DNA of 63,696 bases from Phycisphaerales bacterium (GTDB lineage: Bacteria; Planctomycetota; Phycisphaerae; Sedimentisphaerales; Anaerobacaceae), in contig PLLM01000016.1 in assembly GCA_003141275.1 (NCBI GenBank), positions 1-63,696 on the forward strand. Reading direction: 5' to 3'. The notes beneath the pieces are model-generated. The model saw nothing but the letters and a program-made list of their open reading frames with translations, made no database searches and was not told where the DNA came from. The stretch's first letter is position 1, and the number at the start of each line of letters is the position of its first letter. A program made the position numbers and the translations under genes. This document shows positions 1-8,195 of this stretch, piece by piece.

Positions 1-217
1 CTTCAAACACAGCCGCTCTGTGGTCTCTGTGGCTAAAAATCCCGCGAAACGCGCTCTTGACTTTTCCCCCCCAAGACGATAACTTTATCGTCATAATATT
101 GGGCAGCCCCCTGGCGCAAGGGATTGCCTTTTTACCACTAAGATACGAGGTATTTTAAATTTAATCTCCCTCTGTGTCTGCGTGGTTAAGAAAAGCAGTT
201 AAGGACAGCTAAAATTT

Positions 218-2965
218 ATGAAAAAAGAATCAGGGCAACCAGAACTGCCCCCGCCAGTGGGCAGCAGAATCGAGAATATTCCTATTCTCGACGAGCTGAA
301 AAACTCATATCTCAACTACGCGATGAGCGTCATCGTATCGCGTGCCCTGCCGGACGTCCGGGATGGCTTAAAGCCCTCGCAAAGACGAATTCTCGTCGCG
401 ATGAACGACCTCAGCTTAGGTCCCCGAAGCAAACACCGCAAATGCGCAAAAATCGTCGGCGACACCGGCGGCAACTACCACCCGCACGGCGACCAGGCGA
501 CTTATGGCACACTCGTCCGAATGGGCCAGGACTGGAATATGCGTTACACGCTGGTTGACCCGCAGGGTAACTTCGGCTCAATCGACGCTGACCCCCCCGC
601 CGCTATGCGTTACACCGAGGCAAGAATGACCGCGGCTGCGACAGATATGCTCGAAGACCTCGAATACGAGACGGTCGATTTTGTCCCCAACTACGATGAG
701 ACAAGAACAGAGCCGACGGTATTGCCTTCGAAACTCCCGAACCTGTTAGTCAACGGCTCAACCGGCATCGCCGTCGGTATGGCAACCAACCTCCCGCCTC
801 ACAACATCGCCGAGGTTTGCGACGCCCTGCTGCTTGTCGTCGATGACCCAAAGTGCGGCTTCAAAGACATAATGGCAAAACTCCCCGGCCCGGATTTCCC
901 AACAGGCGGAGAAATCTGCGGCAAGCAGGGAATAGTCGATGCCTATACAAAAGGCAAAGGCCACCTGGTCGTAAGAGCCAAGTACGAGGTCGAACAGTCA
1001 AAAAAGGGAAGAGAATATATTATCATAACTGAAATCCCCTATATGGTTGTCAAGACGAGCATCGTTTCGAAGATAGCCGACTGCGTCCGCGACGGCCAAA
1101 TCGCCGAGATTTCCGACATCAGGGACGAATCAGGCCGCGATGGCATGAGAATCGTGGTCGAAATCAAAAAAGATTGCGACGCGGAGGTCGCGCTGAATAA
1201 ACTTTTCCAGTTCACCCAGTTGCAGACCACCTTCGCAATCGCCAACGTCGCGCTGGTCAACAACCGCCCCGAAACGCTCAACATCCGCCAGATGCTCGAC
1301 CTGTTTATCGACCATCGCAAGGTGGTCATACGCAGACGCAGTATGTTTCTGCTCAAGCGATGCCAAAACAGGGCGCACATCCTCGAAGGTCTGATTCTGG
1401 CGGTCAGCGACATAGATGAAATAATCGAACTCATAAAAAAATCTCCCGACGCCCCCACCGCCAAAATCAACTTAATGAAAAAGGCGTTGAAACTGGCGGA
1501 AACGGAAACCCTGCGAAAACTCCTGTCTAAGGAATTCCTCAAGGAAAAGACAAAGGAAAAGCAATTCCTCACAAGCCCGCAGGCAGACGCCATCCTGACG
1601 ATGCAATTACAACGCCTGACTGGTCTCGAAATTGAAAAGCTCGCGAAGGAATACACCGGCCTTATTGAGCAAATCGAGGGTTACGAGGCAATTTTAGCCA
1701 AAGATGCCGTGCTAATGGACATCATCCGCGAAGATATTCTCGAGATGAAGACCAAATACGGCGACGCCAGACGCACAAAGATAACCGCAAAACAAGCCGA
1801 GACCTTCGACCTTGAAGACCTCATAGCCGACGAAGAGGTTATCGTTACCGTCAGCCACGCCGGCTACGTCAAGCGAATGCCCATCGACACCTATCGCAAG
1901 CAGGGTCGAGGAGGCCAGGGCGTTATCGGCTCCGACACAAAGGAAGGCGACTTCATCGAGCATATGTTCACCGCCTCCACGCACGACTACCTGCTGATTT
2001 TCACCAACCGCGGCAAATGTTACTGGTTAAAGGTTTACGACATTCCGAGTTTGACACGCCAGAGCAAAGGCAGGTCTATCGCCAACTTGCTCAACCTCGG
2101 CGACCAGACAATCGCCTCGGTGATTAACGTCGCTAAACTTACAGAAAATGAAGAACTGCCCGAAGACAAACAGCCGCAGCTCGTTATGGCAACACAGAAC
2201 GGCCTAATCAAAAAGACAAAACTCTCCGCATACAGCCATCCTCGCTCTGTAGGCGTTACCGCAATCAAACTTGACCCCAACGACACCCTTATCGAGGTCG
2301 CCCAGACAACCGGCAAAGACCACATCATACTCGGGACACGCGATGGTATGGCAATACGATTCGACGAACAGCAGGCCCGCTCAATGGGCAGGGTATCGAG
2401 AGGCGTCCACGGAATCAGGTTGCGTTCCGGCGACGCGGTCGTCGATATGGTCATCGCCGAAGAAAAAGCGTCGCTGTTGACCGTCTGCGAAAAGGGCTAC
2501 GGCAAACGCACCTCGCTCGAAAATTACCGCTCTCAGAACCGCGGCGGCGTAGGACTGATTAACATCAAGACCACCGACCGTAACGGCAAGGTCGTCGCGC
2601 TAAAAGCAGTCCAGTTCGAAGACGAATTGATGCTGATTACCGCAAACGGAATCATCATCCGCACGGGCCTCGACCAGATTCGACCCATCGGCAGAAACAC
2701 ACAAGGCGTCCGGCTTATAAAACTCAAAGAAGGCGACAAGCTCGTCGCCGCGGCGAAAATAGGCCCCGAAGTAGCAAAGGAACAGTCCGACGATGCGGCG
2801 ATACAAAAAGCCGAACTTCCCCCGCCTGAAGAAACCGAGCCGGGCCCGGAAGAGGAAGAAGAAATCGAAGCCGAAGTGGAGCCGGAAGACAAGCCAAAGT
2901 CAAAACCGGAAAAGAACGAACCCAAAGACAAGGGCAAAAAGCCGGACAAGAAACCCCGCAAATAA
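218..2965 (+). CDS. gyrA: DNA gyrase subunit A
   Basis: The 915-residue product is the breakage-reunion subunit of DNA gyrase, which cuts and passes DNA strands to introduce negative supercoils. The N-terminal domain is complete; the catalytic tyrosine is Tyr132 in the motif [10 protein letters not shown]. The C-terminal half holds the beta-pinwheel repeats. The GyrA box is recognisable but divergent (QGRGGQG instead of QRRGGKG), so a topoisomerase IV ParC identity is not fully excluded, although the length and full pinwheel favour GyrA. The last 80 residues are an acidic then lysine-rich low-complexity tail. The ATG at 218 follows AAGGA at 201-205. At the positions equivalent to E. coli Ser83 and Asp87 it has Gln93 and Gly97, both atypical for a quinolone-sensitive enzyme. 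holA follows after 32 bases and is probably co-transcribed. Confidence 0.95.
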   Translation: MKKESGQPELPPPVGSRIENIPILDELKNSYLNYAMSVIVSRALPDVRDGLKPSQRRILVAMNDLSLGPRSKHRKCAKIVGDTGGNYHPHGDQATYGTLVRMGQDWNMRYTLVDPQGNFGSIDADPPAAMRYTEARMTAAATDMLEDLEYETVDFVPNYDETRTEPTVLPSKLPNLLVNGSTGIAVGMATNLPPHNIAEVCDALLLVVDDPKCGFKDIMAKLPGPDFPTGGEICGKQGIVDAYTKGKGHLVVRAKYEVEQSKKGREYIIITEIPYMVVKTSIVSKIADCVRDGQIAEISDIRDESGRDGMRIVVEIKKDCDAEVALNKLFQFTQLQTTFAIANVALVNNRPETLNIRQMLDLFIDHRKVVIRRRSMFLLKRCQNRAHILEGLILAVSDIDEIIELIKKSPDAPTAKINLMKKALKLAETETLRKLLSKEFLKEKTKEKQFLTSPQADAILTMQLQRLTGLEIEKLAKEYTGLIEQIEGYEAILAKDAVLMDIIREDILEMKTKYGDARRTKITAKQAETFDLEDLIADEEVIVTVSHAGYVKRMPIDTYRKQGRGGQGVIGSDTKEGDFIEHMFTASTHDYLLIFTNRGKCYWLKVYDIPSLTRQSKGRSIANLLNLGDQTIASVINVAKLTENEELPEDKQPQLVMATQNGLIKKTKLSAYSHPRSVGVTAIKLDPNDTLIEVAQTTGKDHIILGTRDGMAIRFDEQQARSMGRVSRGVHGIRLRSGDAVVDMVIAEEKASLLTVCEKGYGKRTSLENYRSQNRGGVGLINIKTTDRNGKVVALKAVQFEDELMLITANGIIIRTGLDQIRPIGRNTQGVRLIKLKEGDKLVAAAKIGPEVAKEQSDDAAIQKAELPPPEETEPGPEEEEEIEAEVEPEDKPKSKPEKNEPKDKGKKPDKKPRK

Positions 2966-2997
2966 AATCGGCTTATAGAAATGCAGGCGGGATAGCT

Positions 2998-3984
2998 ATG
3001 GCAAAGGCCGGCGATAAGACAAAAAGCAACAAATCGCTTGTGTATGTAATCGCGGGCGACGAACCATCGTTAGTCAACGCAAAATACGCCGAAATTATCG
3101 ACCAGCTTGTCCCACCTCAGGAAAGAGACACCGGCCTGTTAGTCGTCGATGCCGACAAAGCCGTTATAGGCGAAATATTCGACGAGCTGCGAACCCTGCC
3201 TTTCCTCACAAAAAGACGTATAGTCGCCCTGCGGAACGCCGATAAATTTATCTCCAATAATCGCGAGGCACTCGAAAGATACTTTGAAAGCCCCTCCCCT
3301 ACCGGCATACTCGTAATGACGGTTTCCTCCTGGCCGAATAATACACGCTTAGCCAAAAAACTCCCCAGTATCGGGACACTTGTAGAGGTTAAATCGCCCA
3401 AAGGACAAGACCTTACCAATCGGCTTATAGATTACGCACGCGATGCACACAGTAAAGGGCTCGATTACAGAACAGCGGGTTTGCTCGTTGAGCTTGCCGG
3501 CGACAACCTAACCCGGCTATACACCGAAATCGATAAACTCGCCACATACGCGGCGACCGAAAAGGCCATAACAACCGCCCACGTCGAATCGCTTATTGGG
3601 AGAAATCGGGAATTTGACGCGTTCGAGGTCATCGAATCCTGTCTCCAGCGGAAAACCGGCCCGGCAATCGAACGGCTGCGCAAGATGTTCGCCGAAGATA
3701 AATCGGCTGAATATACAACCATCGGCGCGTTCGCGTATCATATCCGCAGGTTATTTACCGCGAAGAAAATGCTTGATGAAGGATGCTCACAGTATGAGGT
3801 CGCAGGCAAAGCCCGCATTTTTTACAATAAAGAGGCACACTTCGCGCTGCTTAAACGACTGTCCCTGAAGCAAATCGGCGACCAGATTCAGCGGTTAGCC
3901 GAAACGGATTACGCCATTAAAAGAGGCCAGGCCCAGCCCAAAATCGCGATTGAACAATTTGTATTGCAATTGGCGACGCTGTAA
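2998..3984 (+). CDS. holA: DNA polymerase III delta subunit
   Basis: The 328-residue protein matches the clamp-loader delta subunit, which opens the beta sliding clamp for loading on primed DNA. It has the usual HolA architecture: an N-terminal AAA+-like domain starting around residue 14 (VYVIAGDEPSL), no functional P-loop as is normal for delta, and a helical C-terminal collar domain (about residues 210-328) ending in QLAETDYAIKRGQ and QPKIAIEQFVLQL. The ATG at 2998 lies 32 bases after gyrA, preceded by a weak GGCGGGA. Length is typical of the family. Its place next to gyrA fits a replication-related transcription unit. Confidence 0.92.
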   Translation: MAKAGDKTKSNKSLVYVIAGDEPSLVNAKYAEIIDQLVPPQERDTGLLVVDADKAVIGEIFDELRTLPFLTKRRIVALRNADKFISNNREALERYFESPSPTGILVMTVSSWPNNTRLAKKLPSIGTLVEVKSPKGQDLTNRLIDYARDAHSKGLDYRTAGLLVELAGDNLTRLYTEIDKLATYAATEKAITTAHVESLIGRNREFDAFEVIESCLQRKTGPAIERLRKMFAEDKSAEYTTIGAFAYHIRRLFTAKKMLDEGCSQYEVAGKARIFYNKEAHFALLKRLSLKQIGDQIQRLAETDYAIKRGQAQPKIAIEQFVLQLATL

Positions 3985-4128
3985 AATCAGACACAAGACG
4001 CAAGACCACAGACCCAAGAGAACAGGAATACTCAAGTCGGTTCGTGCCCCATAAAATGCTTGACCGAAACGTGCAATCCGACTACGCTAACGCCCCACTG
4101 GATGAAGCTGTAAATCACCAGCGGTTTT

Positions 4129-4215
4129 GGAGAGGTGTCCGAGTGGCCGAAGGAGCACGCTTGGAAAGCGTGTGTGCGGCTTGCCGTACCGCGGGTTCGA
4201 ATCCCGCCCTCTCCG
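4129..4215 (+). tRNA. tRNA-Ser (anticodon GGA)
   Basis: An 87-base class II tRNA. The acceptor strands GGAGAGG (4129-4135) and CCTCTCC (4208-4214) pair perfectly, with discriminator G4215. The anticodon stem CACGC/GCGTG closes the loop TTGGAAA, giving anticodon GGA. A long variable arm (GTGCGGCTTGCCGTACC) follows, diagnostic for serine. The T arm contains GGTTCGAATCC. No CCA is encoded. Its 3' end is duplicated at 24812-24835. Confidence 0.97.
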
Positions 4216-4217
4216 TT
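4194..4217 (+). repeat. Candidate attachment site in tRNA-Ser 3' end (left copy)
   Basis: This 24-base stretch covers the T loop, the 3' acceptor strand, the discriminator and two bases beyond it. It matches 24812-24835 in direct orientation at 22 of 24 positions, the last 18 (4200-4217) without mismatch. Partial duplication of a tRNA 3' end is the classical footprint of tyrosine-recombinase integration. The match is seen directly; the att role is inferred. Confidence 0.6.
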
Positions 4218-4516
4218 GGTTTTTATAAATAACGTAACTACTTTAATATAAAGAAGTTACAAGCCGCAATAGTAGAGAATCCAGCCTCTTTACCAATTTT
4301 CTGTATTGATTTTTTTAACTCTTTGATTTACCGAGGCTTGTGAATGTCTCTACAGCACGGCTGTCCTACGATCGTCCTAATTTTCGGTCTTTGTTGCTGT
4401 TAACACTTAGACCGTTGATTACAGTTTGTGCCTGCCTGTTATATGCTTGCCGTTAAGGAATAGGTTAAAGTCGGGTAGTATTTCTTAACAGGGAACAGTA
4501 TAGGGACAATGTGATT
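4216..4516. other. Intergenic gap after tRNA-Ser
   Basis: About 300 bases between tRNA-Ser and the 3' end of the first regulator. No reading frame with coding character and no strong hairpin terminator was seen. The apparent frame running into this gap from 4044 is only the tRNA read as protein. If the island hypothesis holds this is its left end. Confidence 0.5.
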
Positions 4517-5695
4517 TCAGGTTCGAAAATATTCATTCCTGTATTGAGTAGGGGTTAGTCCTTTTACCTGGCGGAAGAACCGGGCGATATGGTCAACATT
4601 GTAAAATCCGAACTCAAGGGCTATCTCCTTGACGCTTTTGTCGGTTTCCACGAGCAGTTTGCATATCTCTTCGATTTTTATTTTTCTGATTTGGTCATAT
4701 ACGCTTGTTCCGAGATTATCGTTAAATTTTTTATAAAGATATTTTCTCGAGATATTAAATTCTTCAATAATATCGGTGACCTGCAGAAGTGTTTTGGAAT
4801 TTTTCTTTATATAATTTATTATATCCGATACTATTTTATCGTTCACCGCGATTATATCTGTTGATTGCCTTTCCTGCACCCCCACCGGCTCAATCAGAAT
4901 TATCTGTGTATCAACAGCAATGCCTTTCATTATTTTATCTAACAGCGCGGCGGCATCAAATCCGCCTTTTTCGGTGTTGAGCGAGATGCTCGATAAAGAT
5001 GGGTACGTCAGGTCGCATATAATGTCATCGTTATCAACTCCAAGAACGGCAACCTCGTCCGGAACCGAGATTGAGGCCCTCCTGCAGGAGTCAATTATAA
5101 ACTTGCCGCAGGAATCATTACAGGCCATTATTCCAATCGGCTTTGGCAGTTGCCCAATCCATTTACCGATGTGTTCAAGGTTCGAATCTTTAAATTTTTC
5201 TTTCTGGGGATAAGTTAATTTTTTTGCATATATTTTAAGTCCGGCTTTTTCTGCCGTGTCTGTAAAGTATTTTTCTCTGTGCTCGGACCAGAGCATTTTT
5301 CTGAATCCGCAAAAAGCCAGATTTTTAAATCCCTTTTGAATAAAGTAGTTTGCCCCCATTTCGCCTATTGTTCTGGAGTTTGTCAGGACTGTAGGTCGCG
5401 CAGATACCTTGGTATCTCTAATGGCAGACGCTATGACAATGGGAAAGTCAAGATTCTTAGAGAAGTCCACTAAATCCGGCTCCAGCATTATTATGCCATC
5501 AGAATTTTTCATTATCTCCGTGAGGATTTTCAGGATATCCGCCTGCTGGGGAGACGCATCATAAAAATCGCTGGCGATATGGTTTAACTGCCAAGGGCCG
5601 TAAATCCTCGCGTACCTCGCGATTCCACGCATTAGGTTCCTGCCTGGCGTCGAAGACAAATCTATCAGCAGCGTAATCTTAGGAACGGTATTCAT
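4517..5695 (-). CDS. XylR-type regulator: LacI-like sensor plus AraC DNA-binding domain
   Basis: A 392-residue cytoplasmic transcription regulator. Residues about 8-270 form a LacI/PBP-like ligand-binding domain (motifs GIARYARIYGPW, GIMACND, VAVLGVDNDDIICDL). Residues about 285-390 are an AraC-family double helix-turn-helix ending in KEIALEFGFYNVDHIARFFRQ. The architecture is that of E. coli XylR, which binds a sugar and activates catabolic genes. It is a paralogue of the gene just upstream, 33 bases away on the same strand, so the two are probably one operon. Position at the edge of a galactan locus suggests it senses a galactan- or arabinan-derived sugar; the ligand cannot be read from sequence. 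Confidence 0.88.
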   Translation of the reverse strand: MNTVPKITLLIDLSSTPGRNLMRGIARYARIYGPWQLNHIASDFYDASPQQADILKILTEIMKNSDGIIMLEPDLVDFSKNLDFPIVIASAIRDTKVSARPTVLTNSRTIGEMGANYFIQKGFKNLAFCGFRKMLWSEHREKYFTDTAEKAGLKIYAKKLTYPQKEKFKDSNLEHIGKWIGQLPKPIGIMACNDSCGKFIIDSCRRASISVPDEVAVLGVDNDDIICDLTYPSLSSISLNTEKGGFDAAALLDKIMKGIAVDTQIILIEPVGVQERQSTDIIAVNDKIVSDIINYIKKNSKTLLQVTDIIEEFNISRKYLYKKFNDNLGTSVYDQIRKIKIEEICKLLVETDKSVKEIALEFGFYNVDHIARFFRQVKGLTPTQYRNEYFRT

Positions 5696-5728
5696 CCGGT
5701 ATAGTCATTGAAAAAGGCGAGGAGACCA

Positions 5729-6919
5729 TTATTTTTGCCCAAACTGCCTGCGATACTCAATCAAGCTCATGCCTTTTTCTCGCCTGAAGTATCTGGCTAT
5801 GTGTTCAACACCCGAGTAGGACAAGCTTTTCGCGATTTCAGAGATGGGTAAGTTGGTCTCGACAAGCATTTGGACGACCTGTTGGACACGGGCTCGTCTT
5901 ATTTCGCTCAAAATTGAACGACCAACTGTTTTTCGGAACCGTGATTCGAGAACCCGGCGAGATAATGGCACGGCTCTTACCACGTCGTTCACGTGAATAT
6001 CCTCGGTGGAATGCTGCTGGACGAAATTCAGGGCGTTGACAACCTCCGGGTCTGCAACGGCGAATATATCGGTAGATTGTCTTGTTACTATATGAGTGGG
6101 GATAGCGGAAATATGTTTGTTATCACCGTTTTTTCCTGACATCAACTGGTCCAGAAGCGCAGCGGCTTCATAGCCGGCCCTTTCGTTATTGACTGCTATG
6201 CTGGAAAGAGGCGGATTAGCGAGTTCACATGCCAGGTCATCGTTATCTACGCCGAGGACGGCCACGTCGTGAGGGACATGCAAACCCATTGTCTTACAGG
6301 CGTCGCACACGTCTAAGGCACGGTCATCGTTACAAGCCATTAATGCCAGCGGTTTAGGCAGCGAGCAAAGCCATTCGCCAAGCGCGGAACGCCCGCTTTT
6401 TTTGGACCGCGTGTTCGTAGATTCCAATCCGCTTTGTGTAAGAGTGTGCGCTGTGAAACCGGCTTTGGCCAATCTCTCAGAAAAGCTTTGTCCCCGTGTC
6501 TCTGACCAGAAGATGCTCCGGTAGCCGAAGAACGCAAAATTGCGGAAATTCTTCCCAATAAAATATTCCGCAGCCATCCGGCCGATTTCAACGTCATCCG
6601 TTACAAAATTACAGAAGTCTCTGGACTTGACAACAGTGTACAAGCTGATTACCGCAGGGACATTTTTAGGCACAATTTTACGCCAGTGTTTTGTATGCGG
6701 AATATGTGCTATTACGCCATCGACGTCCCACGTTTTCGGATTCGGCAGTTTCCTTGTTATCCTTGTTAGTCCAAATGTTGAGGCGACATAAAATGGAGGT
6801 TCCCTGAAAAAGACCCAGGGGCCGTGAAGTTTGGAGTACGTAGCGATGCCTCTAAGTGTCCTTCTCGAGGCGGCTCCGGAAGTGTCGAAAAGTAACAGTA
6901 CCCTATGCATCTTGGACAT
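5729..6919 (-). CDS. XylR-type regulator (paralogue of the 4517 gene)
   Basis: A 396-residue protein with the same two-domain plan: LacI-like sensor (about residues 5-275; RRTLRGIATYSKLHGPW, LMACNDDRALDVC, VAVLGVDNDDLACEL) and a C-terminal AraC helix-turn-helix (about 290-394; SEIAKSLSYSGVEHIARYFRRE). ATG at 6919 is preceded by GAGGATAG. It is the first gene of a two-regulator operon and faces away from the plus-strand secreted genes that begin at 7334, the usual layout for a local regulator. A paralogous pair could let the locus answer to two different sugars. Divergence between the copies is large, so the duplication is not recent. Confidence 0.88.
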   Translation of the reverse strand: MSKMHRVLLLFDTSGAASRRTLRGIATYSKLHGPWVFFREPPFYVASTFGLTRITRKLPNPKTWDVDGVIAHIPHTKHWRKIVPKNVPAVISLYTVVKSRDFCNFVTDDVEIGRMAAEYFIGKNFRNFAFFGYRSIFWSETRGQSFSERLAKAGFTAHTLTQSGLESTNTRSKKSGRSALGEWLCSLPKPLALMACNDDRALDVCDACKTMGLHVPHDVAVLGVDNDDLACELANPPLSSIAVNNERAGYEAAALLDQLMSGKNGDNKHISAIPTHIVTRQSTDIFAVADPEVVNALNFVQQHSTEDIHVNDVVRAVPLSRRVLESRFRKTVGRSILSEIRRARVQQVVQMLVETNLPISEIAKSLSYSGVEHIARYFRREKGMSLIEYRRQFGQK

Positions 6920-7333
6920 AACTATCCTCTATACTAAAGGTGGTCGTTTTTACCGGACGCGCAATCATCCTATTTCCATTCACACGGGAGTCAAGAGAAT
7001 AAGCGGTCTATTTCGTAAAATGGTTATATTTTAACGCGAATTGGCGTTCATTTAAGGGTGCGATTTTGAGACAATGACAATGTACGATGGCCGTAGAAGT
7101 CATTATATGGCCTTCGGGCTGTTGTTGAGTTGAACAGAGGCGATTGTGTTAAATTTCGTTAAATGGGCACAAGGTTATAAATGGTGAAAGTCAAACTTAG
7201 TGCTTGTTTGACATTGTTCGAAACGGACGCAAATGTAAGAGAGTGTGTCTGTTGAGAAGGGAATGGTGTTTTTGGCTTGTTGTCAAAGGCATCGAAACCG
7301 AAAATAGTTAATATCGAAGTAGGAGGAGACAGA
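6920..7333. other. Divergent intergenic region
   Basis: 414 bases between the regulator pair and the PEP-CTERM gene. It must hold the promoters for both directions. Apart from the minus-strand promoter candidate and the palindrome at 7034-7047 I see a TTGACA at 7208-7213 without a good -10 partner. No gene is supported; upstream in-frame codons from 7277 lack a ribosome-binding site. Confidence 0.5.
6967..6994 (-). promoter_or_regulatory. Candidate sigma-70-type promoter for the regulator pair
   Basis: Read on the minus strand: TTGACT (6994-6989), 16 bases, TAGGAT (6972-6967), about 47 bases before the ATG at 6919. Matches are 5/6 and 4/6 to consensus. A near-palindrome, ACGCGAATTGGCGT at 7034-7047, lies about 40 bases further upstream and could be an operator. 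Confidence 0.35.
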
Positions 7334-7957
7334 ATGAGTAAGAAACTGGTTATTTTTGTATGTGCCTTGTGTTTAGTTAGTGGCGTGGCTCAAGCCGCTA
7401 ATGCACTTTGGAACGGCGGTTTTGAGACCGGCACCCTGGAAGGCTGGTGGACATACCTGCCTGATACTGCCAATGAAACCGTCACCGTTGTGCCTGGTGG
7501 TCCGAGCCCCAGTGTTTATGCCGTGAGCATATACACTAACAATCCTAGTTCTGGCCCTGAGCTTGGTCAAGACATTGCGTTCGCTGGGGGTGTGACGCCT
7601 CTCGTTAATTTCCAGTATGACGCCCCTGCAGGCCAATGGCTGGGAGTAAGCGTAACCGTTCAGTATAAGGACGCCAGTTGGGCCTATCTAGATTCTGGAT
7701 GGGACGTCTTTTACGCGGGCAGTGGTGGTCCTGATACTGGCTGGGTAACATATGATAGCGCCACTTCGGGGACCAAAGCGGGAAATTGGGTTGCCCCGGC
7801 AGGTACGGCGCATCTTACATTTAAAGTAACGCAATGGGGCTGGGAACCATCTGGAACTGAGGTGGATTATGACAATTTTGTCGTTACACCTGAGCCGGCA
7901 ACTATGATTCTGCTTGGAATCGGTGGATTGGTCGCACTTAGAAGGAAGCACGCTTAA
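7334..7957 (+). CDS. Secreted PEP-CTERM protein with carbohydrate-binding-like fold
   Basis: A 207-residue exported protein. The start is ATG 7334, not the upstream in-frame ATG at 7277, because AGGAGGAGA (7321 on) sits at the right distance and a signal peptide follows at once (MSKKLVIFVCALCLVSGVAQA). The middle (NGGFETGTLEGWW) resembles the start of CBM4/9-like beta-sandwich domains. The tail is a classic PEP-CTERM signal: PEPATMILLGIGGLVALRRK, a sorting motif, a hydrophobic span and a basic end, processed by an exosortase. No exosortase gene is in the window. It heads the plus-strand secreted set of the galactan locus; a substrate-binding surface role is inferred. Confidence 0.85.
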   Translation: MSKKLVIFVCALCLVSGVAQAANALWNGGFETGTLEGWWTYLPDTANETVTVVPGGPSPSVYAVSIYTNNPSSGPELGQDIAFAGGVTPLVNFQYDAPAGQWLGVSVTVQYKDASWAYLDSGWDVFYAGSGGPDTGWVTYDSATSGTKAGNWVAPAGTAHLTFKVTQWGWEPSGTEVDYDNFVVTPEPATMILLGIGGLVALRRKHA

Positions 7958-8008
7958 GAAAGCCCTAACAAGGGTTGTTTTCTGAGTCAAAAGGACGCAT
8001 GGTCTCTT

Positions 8009-8039
8009 CTGAGGGGGCCTGATAGTCAGGCCCCCTCAG
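8009..8039. terminator. Perfect 14-bp hairpin after the PEP-CTERM gene
   Basis: CTGAGGGGGCCTGA (8009-8022) and its exact reverse complement (8026-8039) are separated by a 3-base loop. There is no T-run after it, so it may act as a transcript-stabilising or attenuating hairpin rather than a classical intrinsic terminator. Confidence 0.55.
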
Positions 8040-8195
8040 CGGAGGTGTTGCGAAGCGCAAGAGTTTTACGGACATTTTTGAGAAGCGTTTTTTGAAAACA
8101 GCAAATAAAAGGCCTTTGCGACCTCTTGGGGAATTATTAGTTACGTTATCGTATTAAACATATTCAAAGGATTTATTGTGTGAGTAGGAGGTTGT

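Noticed and set aside
4044-4232. Open frame over tRNA-Ser
   Set aside because: It reads straight through the tRNA gene; the apparent protein is the tRNA translated.
7208-7236. Promoter for the 7334 gene based on TTGACA at 7208
   Set aside because: No -10 hexamer of acceptable quality lies 16-18 bases downstream.
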